DNA from: Bacillota bacterium
Lineage (GTDB): Bacteria; Bacillota_A; Clostridia; Lachnospirales; Lachnospiraceae
Length of the DNA: 7,935 nt
NCBI GenBank assembly: GCA_023443925.1
Contig: JAEZSL010000369.1
Location: 1 to 7,935, forward strand
Direction of reading: 5' to 3'
The translations under genes were made by a program, and so were the position numbers. Of the stretch, positions 6,311 through 7,935 are shown piece after piece. The number at the start of each line of letters is the position of its first letter. Positions within the stretch are counted from its first letter, which is position 1. The notes beneath the pieces were generated by a model. It searched no databases, was not told the origin of the DNA, and saw nothing but the letters and a program-made list of their open reading frames with translations.

Positions 6311-6339
6311 ATTGTAATGAATTATTCTAAAATCGTCAA
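6311..6339 (-). promoter_or_regulatory. Sigma-A promoter for dnaJ
   Basis: Reading the minus strand, TTGACG (6339-6334) and TACAAT (6316-6311) are separated by exactly 17 bases. Each hexamer differs from consensus at one position. An A/T tract (AAAAAAAGTTTTAA) lies directly upstream and could serve as an UP element. The transcript should start near 6304, giving a leader of about 155 nt before dnaJ. No CIRCE element (TTAGCACTC-N9-GAGTGCTAA) is seen. Confidence 0.8.
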
Positions 6340-6350
6340 GTTAAAACTTT

Positions 6351-7935
<1,585 letters not shown>

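Overview
The window looks like chromosome from a moderately AT-rich Gram-positive bacterium of the Clostridia, probably Lachnospiraceae-like. That placement rests on the dnaK-dnaJ-prmA-rsmE gene order, strong AGGAGG-type ribosome binding sites, a ThiI without a rhodanese domain next to its own cysteine desulfurase, and general protein character. It is inference, not a database match.

Layout. All six well-supported genes are on the minus strand and read from right to left: dnaK (5' end cut off by the right edge), dnaJ, prmA, rsmE, an IscS/NifS-type cysteine desulfurase, and thiI. At the left edge the last 37 codons of an unidentified plus-strand gene converge on thiI. Its terminator is at 139-164.

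How the genes fit together. DnaK and DnaJ are the core Hsp70 folding machine. PrmA methylates ribosomal protein L11 and RsmE methylates 16S rRNA, so the middle of the cluster maintains the translation apparatus. The last two genes form a sulfur-transfer pair: the desulfurase takes sulfur from cysteine, and ThiI uses it to make 4-thiouridine in tRNA. dnaJ has its own near-consensus sigma-A promoter (6311-6339) and a roughly 150-nt leader, so it need not depend on dnaK transcription.

The gaps are the unusual part. Several are packed with hairpins: the dnaJ leader, the dnaJ-prmA gap, the rsmE-desulfurase gap (two tandem copies of a ~170-bp multi-hairpin element, 2823-3128), and the convergent region on the left (a GC-rich five-hairpin block, 169-272, ending in a terminator-like stem). 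The tandem element is the best candidate for something undescribed. Its two copies differ, yet they keep a 14-bp bulged stem in which both arms change length together. One copy carries the rsmE stop codon inside a hairpin arm, and the other ends exactly at the desulfurase ribosome binding site. No phage, transposase, CRISPR array, tRNA or rRNA was seen.
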